From Aliiroseovarius halocynthiae (lineage in GTDB: Bacteria; Pseudomonadota; Alphaproteobacteria; Rhodobacterales; Rhodobacteraceae): a stretch of 64,000 nucleotides of DNA. A program made the translations under genes and the position numbers. The notes under the pieces were generated by a model. The model was given only the letters and a program-made list of their open reading frames with translations, was not told the origin of the DNA and made no database searches. This document shows, in pieces, positions 1-9,300 of this stretch (positions within the stretch are counted from its first letter, which is position 1; each line of letters starts with the position of its first letter). The DNA lies in NCBI RefSeq assembly GCF_007004645.1, contig NZ_ML660019.1:1446437-1510436 (forward strand), written 5' to 3'.

Positions 1-243
1 GACTTTCACAACGCGCTCATCGCGAAACAGCTCGTAAAGCGGTTCCAGCGACAGGCCCTCGACCAGAGGATCCACAAGCACTGCATCCTGTTCCTGATCG
101 CCCGGCACCGCCAGCTGAATCAGACACAGTTTTGAGTAATAGGTGCGTTCGCGCAGGAATTCGGTATCAACGGTCACATAGGGGTGCGAAGTCGCGCGGA
201 TGCAAAATTCTTCCAGCGCTTCGGTCGTCGTGATCGTGATCAT
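1..243 (-). CDS. rnd: Ribonuclease D, N-terminal part (truncated by window edge)
   Basis: The first 81 codons of a protein whose 3' end lies outside the window. It starts at an ATG (243-241) and carries the DEDD exonuclease motif I as [12 protein letters not shown] (about residues 24-35), followed by KLCLIQLA, the usual opening of RNase D. RNase D is a 3'-to-5' exoribonuclease that trims tRNA precursors and other small RNAs in the cytoplasm. Only the first catalytic motif is visible, so the later Asp and Tyr residues and the HRDC domain cannot be checked. It is read in the same direction as purN and purM, separated from purN by about 100 bases. Confidence 0.88.
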   Translation of the reverse strand, partial: MITITTTEALEEFCIRATSHPYVTVDTEFLRERTYYSKLCLIQLAVPGDQEQDAVLVDPLVEGLSLEPLYELFRDERVVKV

Positions 244-348
244 ATATTTATACCTGCTCTTTACGCGCCAAATGTCGGCTGCGCACGGGTTTACGAGGAA
301 ACGGCCCGAAAGGGAAGCCTTGCGCAAGGTCACGCGCGCATCGCGACG

Positions 349-954
349 CTAGGGCAGCAGAATCGGGGTTCTGTCACCCTCGGCAAATCGACGCAAAACC
401 TGTGGATAAAGCTTGTGTTCTTGCACCAGAACACGTGCGGCCAATGTGTCCGCAGTATCGCCCTGCTCGATCGGCACAAGTGCCTGTCCAAGGATCGGGC
501 CGCCATCCAGTTCGGCAGTGACCTCGTGCACAGAACAGCCTGCTTCACTATCGCCCGCATCCAACGCGCGCTGGTGGGTGTGCAGCCCTTTGTATTTCGG
601 CAAAAGCGACGGGTGGATGTTCAGGCAGCGCCCCGCCCAATACCCGGTAAAGCCTTCGGTTAGAATACGCATGAAGCCAGCAAGACAAATGATGTCGGGC
701 GTGGCGCCATCAAGAGCCGCATTTAAGGCAGCCTCGAATCCCGGGCGATCACCTTTATAGTCGCGGTGATCAACAACAGCGGTGGGAATGCCCATCTCGC
801 GGGCCTTGGCAAGGCCACCGGCATCCGGCACGTTCGACAGCACAAGACACGGACGCGCCGGATGATCGCCAGTCATGGACTTGGCCAGCGTCACCATATT
901 CGAGCCGCCCCCTGAAATCAGAATGGCGACCCGTTTCTTCGGGCTGTCGCTCAC
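349..954 (-). CDS. purN: Phosphoribosylglycinamide formyltransferase (GART)
   Basis: 201 aa, the normal length of PurN. It transfers a formyl group from 10-formyl-THF to GAR in step 3 of purine synthesis. The N-terminal ISGGGSNM (residues 13-20) is the phosphate-binding loop, and the catalytic triad is visible as N112 and H114 (NIHPSLLP) and D150 (ELDGG). The ATG overlaps the stop of purM by four bases (ATGA), so the two are translationally coupled in a purM-purN operon, as in many proteobacteria. Confidence 0.96.
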   Translation of the reverse strand: MSDSPKKRVAILISGGGSNMVTLAKSMTGDHPARPCLVLSNVPDAGGLAKAREMGIPTAVVDHRDYKGDRPGFEAALNAALDGATPDIICLAGFMRILTEGFTGYWAGRCLNIHPSLLPKYKGLHTHQRALDAGDSEAGCSVHEVTAELDGGPILGQALVPIEQGDTADTLAARVLVQEHKLYPQVLRRFAEGDRTPILLP

Positions 955-2000
955 GCGAGCGATCCCAGATAGCTGACGCCCTCGCCCTTTTGGATACGGC
1001 CCAGCTGGGTCACAGTCTCGCCTGCTTTGGTCAGCAGATCGGTCAGCGGTTGCGCGGCTTGCGCATCAACGACAAGCACCATGCCTTGGCCCGCGTTGAA
1101 AGTCTTCAGCATTTCAGCTTGGTCCATCCCGCCGGCTTCTGCCAGCCACTTGAAGACAGGCGACAGCGCCCATTCGTCCAAATCAACCAACGCACCCAGG
1201 CCTTCAGGCAATACGCGCGGCAGGTTTTCGGTCAGACCGCCGCCGGTGATATGGGCCAGAGCATGCACGCCCCCTGCCCGTACGGCATCTAGCGCCTGAC
1301 GGACATACAGGCGTGTCGGTGCCAGCAAGGCTTCACCCAGCGTGATATCCGCATCCCACGGACAGTCCGCATCCCACCCAAGACCCGAGACCTCGACCAG
1401 TTTGCGTACCAGTGAATAGCCGTTTGAATGCACGCCGTCCGAAGCCAGTCCGAGAAGAACATCGCCTTCGCGCACGCCCTTGGGCAACTCTTCACCGCGT
1501 TCCATCGCGCCGACCGAGAAGCCGGCAAGGTCAAAGTCGCCGTCTTCATACATGCCCGGCATTTCAGCCGTTTCGCCACCGATCAGCGCACAGCCCGACA
1601 GCTCGCAGCCCTTGGCAATGCCTTCAATGATCCGCGCGGCCTTGTCGGTTTCCAGACGGCCCGTTGCAAAGTAATCCAAGAAAAACAGAGGCTCGGCGCC
1701 CTGGCACACAAGGTCATTCACGCACATGGCCACCAGATCGATGCCGATCGTGTCCACATTGCCGGTATCAATCGCGATGCGCAGCTTCGTGCCCACACCG
1801 TCAGTGGCCGAGACCAGAACCGGGTCCTTGAAGCCAGCGCCTTTCAGATCAAACAGTGCACCGAAGCCGCCAAGCCCGGCCATGACGCCCGGACGATTGG
1901 TGCGTTTCGCTGCGGGTTTGATCCGCTCGACAAGTTCGTTGCCCGCGTCGATGTCCACGCCTGCATCCGCATAGGTAATACCGTTCTTGCCGTCGCTCAT
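951..2000 (-). CDS. purM: Phosphoribosylformylglycinamidine cyclo-ligase (AIR synthetase)
   Basis: 349 aa, full length. It closes the imidazole ring of AIR from FGAM with ATP in the step-5 reaction of purine synthesis. The typical opening [11 protein letters not shown], then [20 protein letters not shown] (nucleotide-binding region) and GGETAEMPG are all present. It is the promoter-proximal gene of the purM-purN pair. The 125 bases between its start and the tRNA on the opposite strand must hold its promoter; I saw no clear riboswitch or operator there. Confidence 0.97.
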   Translation of the reverse strand: MSDGKNGITYADAGVDIDAGNELVERIKPAAKRTNRPGVMAGLGGFGALFDLKGAGFKDPVLVSATDGVGTKLRIAIDTGNVDTIGIDLVAMCVNDLVCQGAEPLFFLDYFATGRLETDKAARIIEGIAKGCELSGCALIGGETAEMPGMYEDGDFDLAGFSVGAMERGEELPKGVREGDVLLGLASDGVHSNGYSLVRKLVEVSGLGWDADCPWDADITLGEALLAPTRLYVRQALDAVRAGGVHALAHITGGGLTENLPRVLPEGLGALVDLDEWALSPVFKWLAEAGGMDQAEMLKTFNAGQGMVLVVDAQAAQPLTDLLTKAGETVTQLGRIQKGEGVSYLGSLA

Positions 2001-2075
2001 GTCTATCCCCCAGATGGCGCCTAAAGAAATCTGCGCATCCGATAACTTAAGGCACGCTAAGAGTCCACGCCCCGC

Positions 2076-2105
2076 TTGACGCTGGCGGCCAGTTTGCTAG
2101 CTATA
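2076..2105 (+). promoter_or_regulatory. Putative sigma-70 promoter of the CAT tRNA gene
   Basis: A TTGACG hexamer (2076-2081) lies 17-18 bases before AGCTAT/GCTATA (2099-2105). Transcription would then start around 2112, a few bases before the tRNA 5' end at 2126. Position and -35 quality support it; the -10 is only approximate. Confidence 0.5.
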
Positions 2106-2125
2106 GCGGCACCGAGAGAAACAGT

Positions 2126-2201
2126 GGGCCTGTAGCTCAACGGTTAGAGCAGAGCGCTCATAACGCTTTGGTTGGGGGTTCAAATCCCTCCGGGCCTACC
2201 A
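2126..2201 (+). tRNA. tRNA with anticodon CAT (Met elongator or Ile2)
   Basis: A complete 76-base cloverleaf with encoded CCA. Acceptor arms GGGCCTG and CGGGCCT pair with one G-T at the end and one T-G inside. The anticodon stem GAGCG/CGCTT closes the loop CTCATAA, and the T arm is GGGGG-TTCAAAT-CCCTC. The CAT anticodon belongs either to elongator tRNA-Met or to tRNA-Ile2, which is read as Ile after lysidine modification by TilS. The D-arm and GAGCAG pattern resemble Ile2, but I cannot settle this from sequence alone. It is not the initiator, because the first pair can form. Confidence 0.95.
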
Positions 2202-2230
2202 CTCGTCCCCATCGGAATCCCTGCGACCTC

Positions 2231-3118
2231 TCACAGTGCACGATTGAGTGACAAAAGCTCTTGCCGAAGAAAATCCACGAAACGGCGTACGCGCACGGTT
2301 TTTTGCAGGTCAGAATGCAGTAAGATCCACAGCCAAGGGCCATCAAACAGGCCGGTTCCCGGCACCCGGCACAAAGTTGGAAAGGTTTGTTCGGTCAAGG
2401 TTGGCATATATGACATGCCGCAATGCTGTTCCATAAGACAGGCCCGCATAAAACCATCACGCACCCGGTGCCGATTTCGCGCAAGCGGAAACGGATGCGC
2501 GCCTTGTGACCCGTCCGCATCCTCGTCATATCCGATCCAATTCAACCCCTCTCCCCGTTCGCTGAATCGCGCCACATGATCATGCACATATCGTTCACTG
2601 GCATAGACCCCAAGTTTCAGGCGAAACAGTTTCTGAGCGATCACATCATCATTTACTGTTTCAGCAGCACGCAACGACACATCAGCTTCGTTATTTGGAA
2701 TGCTCTCAATATTGCGGTTTAGGCTTAGATCAATGTCGATCCCCGGATATTTCGCATGAAATCTTCCAATGATTGGTGCCATTACATCATAGGCAAGCGT
2801 TGGCGTCAGCGTGAACCGGATGGTGCCAGCTTCACTTTTGTCCATCCCTTCAACCCGTTTTCGTGCAGAGCCAATGCTTTTTTCGATTTCTTCGACTATG
2901 GGAAGCAATCTCTCTCCAAACTCGGTCAGAGAAAACCCACGCTGCGAACGCTGAAACAGGCGCGCGCCATAGCTGTGTTCCAGCGCGCTGATGTTGCGAT
3001 TGACGGTACCATAACTGGTATTCAGCAATTCTGCCGCTGCCCGCAGGCTTCCTGCTCTTGCGAGTGCGAGAAAGAAGGGCAGATGCTCCCAATCGGAGGT
3101 TTTGATGTCCAAGCTCAT
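2231..3118 (-). CDS. LysR-family transcriptional regulator
   Basis: 295 aa, usual LysR length. The N-terminal winged helix-turn-helix covers about residues 10-70 (FFLALARAGSLRAAAELL, then NRNISALEH and ARLFQRSQRGFSLTEFGE). The rest is the periplasmic-binding-like effector domain. The helix TSYGTVNRNISALE differs from the canonical S-Q-P-A-V-S recognition helix. It is divergent from the cytochrome b561 gene across 119 bases, the usual arrangement in which a LysR protein controls its neighbour, so b561 is the likely target (inference). No strong Shine-Dalgarno precedes the ATG. The effector is unknown. Confidence 0.9.
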   Translation of the reverse strand: MSLDIKTSDWEHLPFFLALARAGSLRAAAELLNTSYGTVNRNISALEHSYGARLFQRSQRGFSLTEFGERLLPIVEEIEKSIGSARKRVEGMDKSEAGTIRFTLTPTLAYDVMAPIIGRFHAKYPGIDIDLSLNRNIESIPNNEADVSLRAAETVNDDVIAQKLFRLKLGVYASERYVHDHVARFSERGEGLNWIGYDEDADGSQGAHPFPLARNRHRVRDGFMRACLMEQHCGMSYMPTLTEQTFPTLCRVPGTGLFDGPWLWILLHSDLQKTVRVRRFVDFLRQELLSLNRAL

Positions 3119-3237
3119 GTTACACTTATATAACGATATGTTCTATTATGTGATGTTTATGTATTATCGCAAGCCACGTAACTTTATCCCAGCAGCGAAT
3201 GATACAGATTGTTCGCAAAATAGCTGGGAATCTAAAC

Positions 3238-3771
3238 ATGAAACGATATCATCCTCTTCTCGTCTCAATTCACTGGATCGTCGCGCTGATGGTACTTCTG
3301 GCTTTGCTGGTGGGCGGCCCTGCACTTGCCGAACTTGAGAACTCAGATCCCGACAAGATCTTTGCACTGGCTGGTCACATGATCTGGGGAATAGTCATCG
3401 GGACGTTGATGATCATTCGACTGATCACACGATTCAGCACCCAGACACCGCCCGAAGCAGATGCAGGCCACGCTATGCTAAACTTTGGGGCGAAGCTGGC
3501 ACATTGGGGGTTATATCTGCTGATCTTCGGTATGGTCGGAAGTGGTCTTGGCCTTGCCTTGTCAGCAGATCTATTCGCAATCTCCTTTGGCAGTTCAGCT
3601 GCGACACTCCCGTTAGATTTCAAAGACTTAACAGCGCGCCAAGCCCACGGGTTAATCGCCAACCTGTTGCTTTTGCTGGTTGCTTTGCACCTGCTAGGCT
3701 GGGCTTATCACCAATTCATCCGCAAAGATCACCTATTCCGCCGGATGTGGTTTGGGAAGCGGGCCGAATAA
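3238..3771 (+). CDS. Cytochrome b561 family membrane protein
   Basis: 177 aa from the ATG at 3238; an upstream in-frame start at 3199 would add 13 residues that do not fit the family. Four membrane helices are visible (about 12-32, 46-64, 88-110, 137-158). Conserved His residues H12 (SIHW), H47 (AGHMIW), H137 (RQAHGL) and H151 (ALHLLGW) are the expected ligands for two b haems. Proteins of this family move electrons from the quinone pool in the inner membrane; the partner is often unknown. It is divergent from the LysR regulator at 2231-3118 and is the last ordinary gene before the reverse-transcriptase locus. Confidence 0.88.
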   Translation: MKRYHPLLVSIHWIVALMVLLALLVGGPALAELENSDPDKIFALAGHMIWGIVIGTLMIIRLITRFSTQTPPEADAGHAMLNFGAKLAHWGLYLLIFGMVGSGLGLALSADLFAISFGSSAATLPLDFKDLTARQAHGLIANLLLLLVALHLLGWAYHQFIRKDHLFRRMWFGKRAE

Positions 3772-4268
3772 GCTCTGCCTTGTCTAAGACACCCCCAAAA
3801 CCTGCGTGCGTCCTGGAAAGAGCTCGCCTAGCTGTCGCCCTTTTCATCGGGAAAAGCCTTCAGTTCCACCAAATTTCTGACTGCCAGATTGTTCGCCGAG
3901 AAGCGCATCAGGCCAGCATCTCAACGATTGGAACAGAGCGCTCAAAGGCTTTGGCTGGATCAGGGGCAGATCGCCGTCGGGCCGGCCAAAATTTGCTTGT
4001 CCAACGTCGCTGGCACCATACACCACCACAAGCTGAAATCAGCCCTTGGAATTCGCAAAGCAATGTTTCATTGTCGCGACAGCAACGGCAACTCAAGGAC
4101 CGCTTGTTTTCTCAATGAATCAAGCAGGTTGGGGCATCCCCAACTTTACCTATGACCTCTGCATACACGGCATCACCGACACTGGGCTTCGCCCAGCACA
4201 GGTGACGCAAGACCGAGATTGGCTTGAGTTGTACGTTGCGCCTGACGATGGAGCGGCACGAGCGACAT
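3772..4268. other. Noncoding interval between b561 and the reverse transcriptase
   Basis: About 500 bases with no convincing gene: short open frames exist in several registers, but none resembles a known family. The right half is rich in short perfect inverted repeats (see the ncRNA entry). An 8-base complementarity joins GCTGTCGC (3831-3838) with GCGACAGC (4076-4083), about the number expected by chance for regions of this size, so it is not by itself evidence of an a1/a2 pair. In characterised retrons the msr-msd RNA lies directly upstream of the RT gene, which makes this interval the place to look. Confidence 0.6.
4026..4247 (+). ncRNA. Candidate retron msr-msd noncoding RNA region
   Basis: Directly upstream of the RT lie four small stem-loops: GCTGA-AA-TCAGC (4032-4043), CAATG-TTT-CATTG (4061-4073), a 7-bp GTTGGGG-CAT-CCCCAAC (4128-4144, extendable by an A-T and a G-T pair), and CTGGGC-TTC-GCCCAG (about 4182-4196). 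Retron msr RNAs typically carry short stem-loops with small U-rich loops that the RT binds, and the TTT-loop hairpin fits this. An AGC triplet (4031-4033), the usual context of the branching guanosine, precedes the first stem. I could not identify a convincing a1/a2 inverted repeat or fix the ends, so extent and identity are inference. Confidence 0.3.
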
Positions 4269-5591
4269 ATGAACGACCAACACCTAGCGCTTTTGCTGGC
4301 AACCAGGCTGACTGGTCCATGGTCAGTTCAAGATATCACTCAGTCGCTTTGCAGACATTTGCCCGCTCCCCTGCACACACAGGCCGAAGCAATCAGCCAA
4401 AAACTGCTTCGGATACATCCAGGACCATACGCCCCGCCAATCAAGCAGATCGCGCGAACACTGCGCAACGCGGATGAATTCCCCCGCATTAAGGCACACT
4501 GCGTTCGTTACAATGTCTGGCCCGCCGCAAACCTGACCCCGCCGCAGATGATGCCAATCGGCGCGCTTGCATCATTGGATCTTCCACAGATCCCGACGTT
4601 GGAAGATCTGGCCGACTGGCTGTTGATACCAACGGATCAACTGAACTATCTCGCGGATCCTCAGAAACGGCACGAGGCGCATAACGAGATGGCGGTAAAT
4701 CACTACCACTATCACATTCACCCGAAATCAAACGGCGCCTCACGGCTGATCGAAGCCCCAAAACAGCGCCTGAAAGCAGCGCAAGCCCAGATATTGCGGG
4801 GCATTCTGGCCCATGTGCCAGACCATGACGAGGCGTTCGGCTTTACCAAAGGGCGCAATTGCATGTCTGGCGCAACGCGCCATGTCGGCGAGCAGGTCGT
4901 GGTGGGTTTCGATGTCAAAAACTTCTTTCCGTCGATCGGTGCGGGACGCATCTTTGGGCTGTTTCGATGCCTCGGATACCCCGAGAGCGTAGCCCGCTTT
5001 CTGACAGCGATCTGTACCAATGTGACGCCCAGTCGTATTCTGAATCGGCTGCAAGCGCCCGAACGCCAACAGTTCCGACACCCACATCTTCCGCAGGGCG
5101 CCCCGACATCCCCCGCCTTGTCCAACAAAGTCGCATTTACGCTTGATCGCCGCCTATCGGGATTGGCAACGCGACTTGGTGCCAACTATAGCCGCTATGC
5201 CGACGATATCAGCTTTTCCGGGGATGTGGGGATTACACATCCGCTGCTTCAACAAGTCCCACGTATTTTGCGCAACGAGGGATTTGCCCCGAATCCCGCA
5301 AAAACACGGGTCATGCCCAGAGGTGGGCGTCAAAGCGTCACTGGGATCGTCGTCAATCAGCACCTGAATATCAGCCGCGAGAAGTTTGATCACCTTAAAG
5401 CCGTGATTCATGCCTGTCGCCTACCCACAGATCTGCGACTTGATGACTTGGCGTTTCGGATGAAGCTTGAGGGACAGATCACGTGGATCGAATGCATCAA
5501 TCCTGTTCGTGGCTGCAAGTTACGGCGTCTTCTAAAAAAGTCCCTGAAGGCTCGAATCGCAGAGACCACGAAGACAGGTCGCGCCTTGTAA
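4269..5591 (+). CDS. Retron-type reverse transcriptase with long N-terminal extension
   Basis: 440 aa from the ATG at 4269; in-frame alternatives are ATG 4248 and TTG 4224. Residues 155-375 hold the RT core: RLIEAPKQRLK (159-169), FDVKNFFPSI with catalytic D215, LPQGAPTSPALSN (274-286), RYADD (309-313) and VTGIVVN (357-363). VTG is a hallmark of retron RTs, and the tail WIECINPVRG (406-415) fits too. The retron NAxxH motif appears as GATRH (201-205). Residues 1-150 form an extension of the kind seen in myxobacterial (Mx162-like) retron RTs; its role is unknown. Retron RTs copy part of their own RNA into RNA-linked DNA (msDNA) and usually act in phage defence with an effector. No effector gene is recognisable here. 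Other reading: a non-retron defence RT, less likely given VTG. Confidence 0.9.
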   Translation: MNDQHLALLLATRLTGPWSVQDITQSLCRHLPAPLHTQAEAISQKLLRIHPGPYAPPIKQIARTLRNADEFPRIKAHCVRYNVWPAANLTPPQMMPIGALASLDLPQIPTLEDLADWLLIPTDQLNYLADPQKRHEAHNEMAVNHYHYHIHPKSNGASRLIEAPKQRLKAAQAQILRGILAHVPDHDEAFGFTKGRNCMSGATRHVGEQVVVGFDVKNFFPSIGAGRIFGLFRCLGYPESVARFLTAICTNVTPSRILNRLQAPERQQFRHPHLPQGAPTSPALSNKVAFTLDRRLSGLATRLGANYSRYADDISFSGDVGITHPLLQQVPRILRNEGFAPNPAKTRVMPRGGRQSVTGIVVNQHLNISREKFDHLKAVIHACRLPTDLRLDDLAFRMKLEGQITWIECINPVRGCKLRRLLKKSLKARIAETTKTGRAL

Positions 5592-6305
5592 GTACTCCCC
5601 TCACCACCCAAAATCGCATTAAGCTCCGCCATCCCCACCGCTCAGGGTAGCCCTCCAAATCCTGCACGGTTTTCTCGGCGATATTGTCTGATCGCATGCG
5701 CAAAATTCGGCCAGTTTACAGCCCACGGAGTTAGGTCTCGCCAGCGCGTTCGAATTCGTAGATCCGCTTGTGGTATTTGCAACGCCGTCTCCGATCACCA
5801 GAACGCCTGCACGCACCCGCAATGCAGAAGAGCTCAACGTGTTCAGGCAGTTCGAGGCTGAGATCCCCGCAAAATGCCGTCGTTCGCCCCGGTGCGACAC
5901 TGGTTTGTACGGATCAAACAGAAGTAAGCTCCACACCGCACAACATCATTGGCGAACGCATAGCACTACTGCACATTCGCTTTGACCTTCCCAAAATGTG
6001 ATCACAAACAATTATTCGAAAAAAGAGCCTCGATCGGAGATTGAATTTCACACGCCACCAGCCAGCCCCAAACAGATTGGAAGCTCGCAGTTACACCCTC
6101 CATCAAAGAAAAATGGAGTGCCCAAGGACACCCCAGTTTCACCGATAGGGCTCTTCATTGGTACCGCCCGGTATTTATTGCCTGCGGCCCTATCTGTGTC
6201 TGGGGCAAGCGCACCTGCCCCGTGTCAGGATGGCGGGCATCCCCCGGAACCCACCCTAACCTTGTCCGGGCTGCCACTTGGGACACAGCAGCCCAGACGA
6301 AAGCG
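5592..6305. other. 0.7 kb without a recognisable gene downstream of the RT
   Basis: No open frame here looks like a real protein: the longest (about 105 codons on the minus strand, 5619-5936) is low-complexity and matches nothing I know. Retron effectors are usually encoded beside the RT, so this could be a decayed effector or scar of an insertion, but I see no terminal repeats or transposase motif. The last 300 bases before the nrdJ stop hold no clear terminator hairpin. Confidence 0.5.
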
Positions 6306-9300
6306 TTAACTACAGCCCGTGGTCGACCCACAAGTGTTGCACTTCATGCAGGTGCCGTTGCGCACCAGCGTATAGTTTCCGCATTCACCACAAGGATCCC
6401 CCTCGTAGCCCTGCATCTTGGCTTTGGTCCGCGCATCGATGGAATTCACCGTCCCGGTCGATACCGAAGCCTCGGTCACCGCTGTGTCGACCACGGCGGT
6501 GTCGCCACCGGCGGTTTCCGGCACCAAAGTATTCAGCGTTGCGACCGGATCTGTACCCGCAAGCGCTGTTCCCCCCGCTTCAGCACCACCTTGCAGCACC
6601 ACTAGCTCTTGCGGCAGGCGCTTACGCAAATACCCTGTCGAGCTGATTTGTTTCAGCACTTCCAATGACTTGGTTGCGGCACTTTCGGACGGCTCCTGAA
6701 CATTGGATACGCCTTCTTCCTCACCACGACCCAGATCATCGAATGCAGCGCCTTGCGGTTTCACATGCGCCAGATCGGTGCGGTCCAGATAGGACACGGC
6801 CAGTTCGCGGAAGATATAGTCCAAGATCGACGTCGCGTTCTTGATCGAGTCGTTGCCCTGAACCATGCCCGCCGGTTCGAACTTGGTGAAGGTGAAGGCG
6901 TCTACGAATTCCTCAAGCGGAACGCCATATTGCAGGCCAACCGACACGGCGATGGCAAAGTTGTTCATCATCGCGCGGAAGCCAGCACCTTCCTTGTGCA
7001 TGTCGATGAAGATCTCGCCCAGATTGCCATCTTCGTACTCGCCGGTGCGCAGGTAAACCTTGTGACCACCCACGATGGCTTTCTGGGTATACCCCTTACG
7101 GCGTTCCGGCAGCTTCTCGCGTCCGCGAGCGACCTCTTTGATCACAACTTTCTCGATGATCTTCTCGGCCAGTGTCACGGCTTTTTCGTGGGCCGAACCC
7201 GACGCCAGAATTTCTTCTGCCTCTTCATCATCCTCGACCAAAGCGGCTGCCAAAGGCTGGCTGAGCTTCGATCCATCGCGATACAGCGCGTTGGCCTTCA
7301 CACCCAGCGACCAGCTAAGCTCGTACGCCTTCTGGCAGTCCTCGATCGTCGCGTCATTCGGCATGTTGATCGTTTTCGAGATTGCGCCCGAAATGAACGA
7401 CTGTGCCGCCGCCATCATGTGGATATGGCTGTCAACACTCAGGAAACGCTTGCCTTTTTTACCGCACGGGTTGGCGCAGTCGAAGACGTTATAGTGCTCT
7501 TCCTTAAGGTGAGGCGCGCCTTCCAGCGTCATCGTGCCCAGTACGTGATCATTCGCAGCTTCGATGTCTTGACGGGTAAAGCCAAGGTGACGCAGCAGGT
7601 TAAACTCGGGATCGTTCAGCTTTTCGGTCGGGATGCCCAGAACGTTGGTGCAGAACTCCTCGCCCAGTGTCCACTGGTTGAACACGAAACGGATGTCGAA
7701 GGCCGACGAAAGCGCCGCCTCGATCTTTTCGATCTCATTCTGACCAAAACCATGGCCGATCAGCGTGGTGTGGTTGATCGCAGGTGCATTGCCCATGGTG
7801 CCGTGGCCGACGGCATAGGCGATGACTTCCTCGATCTGCGCGCTGTCATAGCCCAGCTTTTCAAGCGCTGCGGGCACCGAACGGTTGATGATCTTGAAGT
7901 AACCGCCACCGGCCAGTTTCTTAAACTTGACCAACGCGAAGTCCGGCTCGATCCCGGTTGTGTCACAATCCATCACCAGACCGATGGTGCCAGTGGGGGC
8001 GATCACCGACACCTGCGCGTTGCGATAGCCGTGCTTTTCACCCAGCGCATAGGCTTCGTCCCACGCGCCCATGGCCAGATCAACCAGCTTGGCATCGGGG
8101 CAGTTTTTCAGATCCAGCGGAACCGGCTTCACCGCCAGATCCTCGTACCCTTCGCTTGCCCCATATGCGGCGTTGCGGTGGTTGCGGATCACGCGCAGCA
8201 TGTGATCTTTGTTGCGCTCATAGCCCTCAAAGGCGCCAAGTTCTCCGGCGATTTCAGCCGAGGTGGCGTAGGACACGCCGGTCATGATCGCGGTCAGCGC
8301 ACCACAAAGCGCACGACCCTCGTCGCTGTCATACCCATAGCCCATGTTCATCAGCAGACCGCCAATATTCGCGTAGCCCAGCCCCAAGGTGCGGAAAACA
8401 TAAGACAATTCCGCGATCTCTTTCGACGGGAACTGCGCCATCATGACCGAGATTTCCAGCGTGATGGTCCACAGGCGTGTCGCATGCATATAGTCTTCGG
8501 CCTGGAACGTGCCATCCTTCAGGAAAGTCAGCAGGTTCATCGACGCCAAGTTACAGGCCGTGTCATCCAGGAACATATATTCCGAACACGGGTTCGATCC
8601 GCGGATTGCCCCATCTTCCGGGCAGGTGTGCCACGCGTTTACTGTGTCGTGATACTGGATGCCCGGATCGGCACAGGACCACGCAGCGTGGCCAATCTGC
8701 TCCCACAGATCACGCGCTTTGATGGTCTTGGCAACCGAGCCATCGGTGCGGCGGATCAGTTCCCAGTCAGCGTCGTCTTCAACGGCTTTCAGAAAGCTGT
8801 CGGTCACGCGGACCGAGTTGTTCGAGTTCTGCCCTGAAACGGTGGCGTAAGCCTCTGAATCCCAGTCAGTATCGTAGGTCGGGAATTCGATCGAGCCAAA
8901 GCCCTGCTTTGCATAATCCAACACGCGTTTGACGTAGTTTTCAGGTATTGCCACCTTCTTGGCGGCCCGAATTGCACTTTTCAAACCTTCGTTGGTTTTC
9001 GGGTCATAGGCGTCTTCTTCTTTCCCATCCCAAGCACGAATGGCAGCGAAGATGTGGTTCAGATGCTCTTCATGCATCTTCGATCCAGCAACCAAGCTGG
9101 CCACCTTCTGCTCTTCCTTGACCTTCCAGTTGATGTATTCCTCGATATCCGGGTGATCCGCATCAACGATCACCATCTTGGCTGCGCGACGTGTGGTGCC
9201 ACCAGATTTGATCGCGCCAGCTGCGCGGTCACCGATCTTCAGGAAGCCCATCAAGCCCGAGGATTTGCCGCCACCCGACAGTGGTTCCTGGGCTGCGCGC

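Noticed and set aside
2158-2346. Minus-strand open frame with GPEGFEPPTKAL end
   Set aside because: This peptide is the familiar translation of the antisense strand of a tRNA gene; it overlaps tRNA 2126-2201 and is not a protein.
3844-4029. 61-codon minus-strand frame upstream of the RT as an accessory gene
   Set aside because: No family match, no ribosome-binding site, and several other frames are open across the same stretch.
3831-4083. GCTGTCGC / GCGACAGC as the a1/a2 pair of the retron RNA
   Set aside because: An 8-base match is about what chance gives for regions of this size, and the flanks do not extend the pairing.
6753-8837. 694-codon open frame antisense to nrdJ
   Set aside because: Long antisense frames are common in high-GC genes; it mirrors the codon structure of nrdJ and matches no family.
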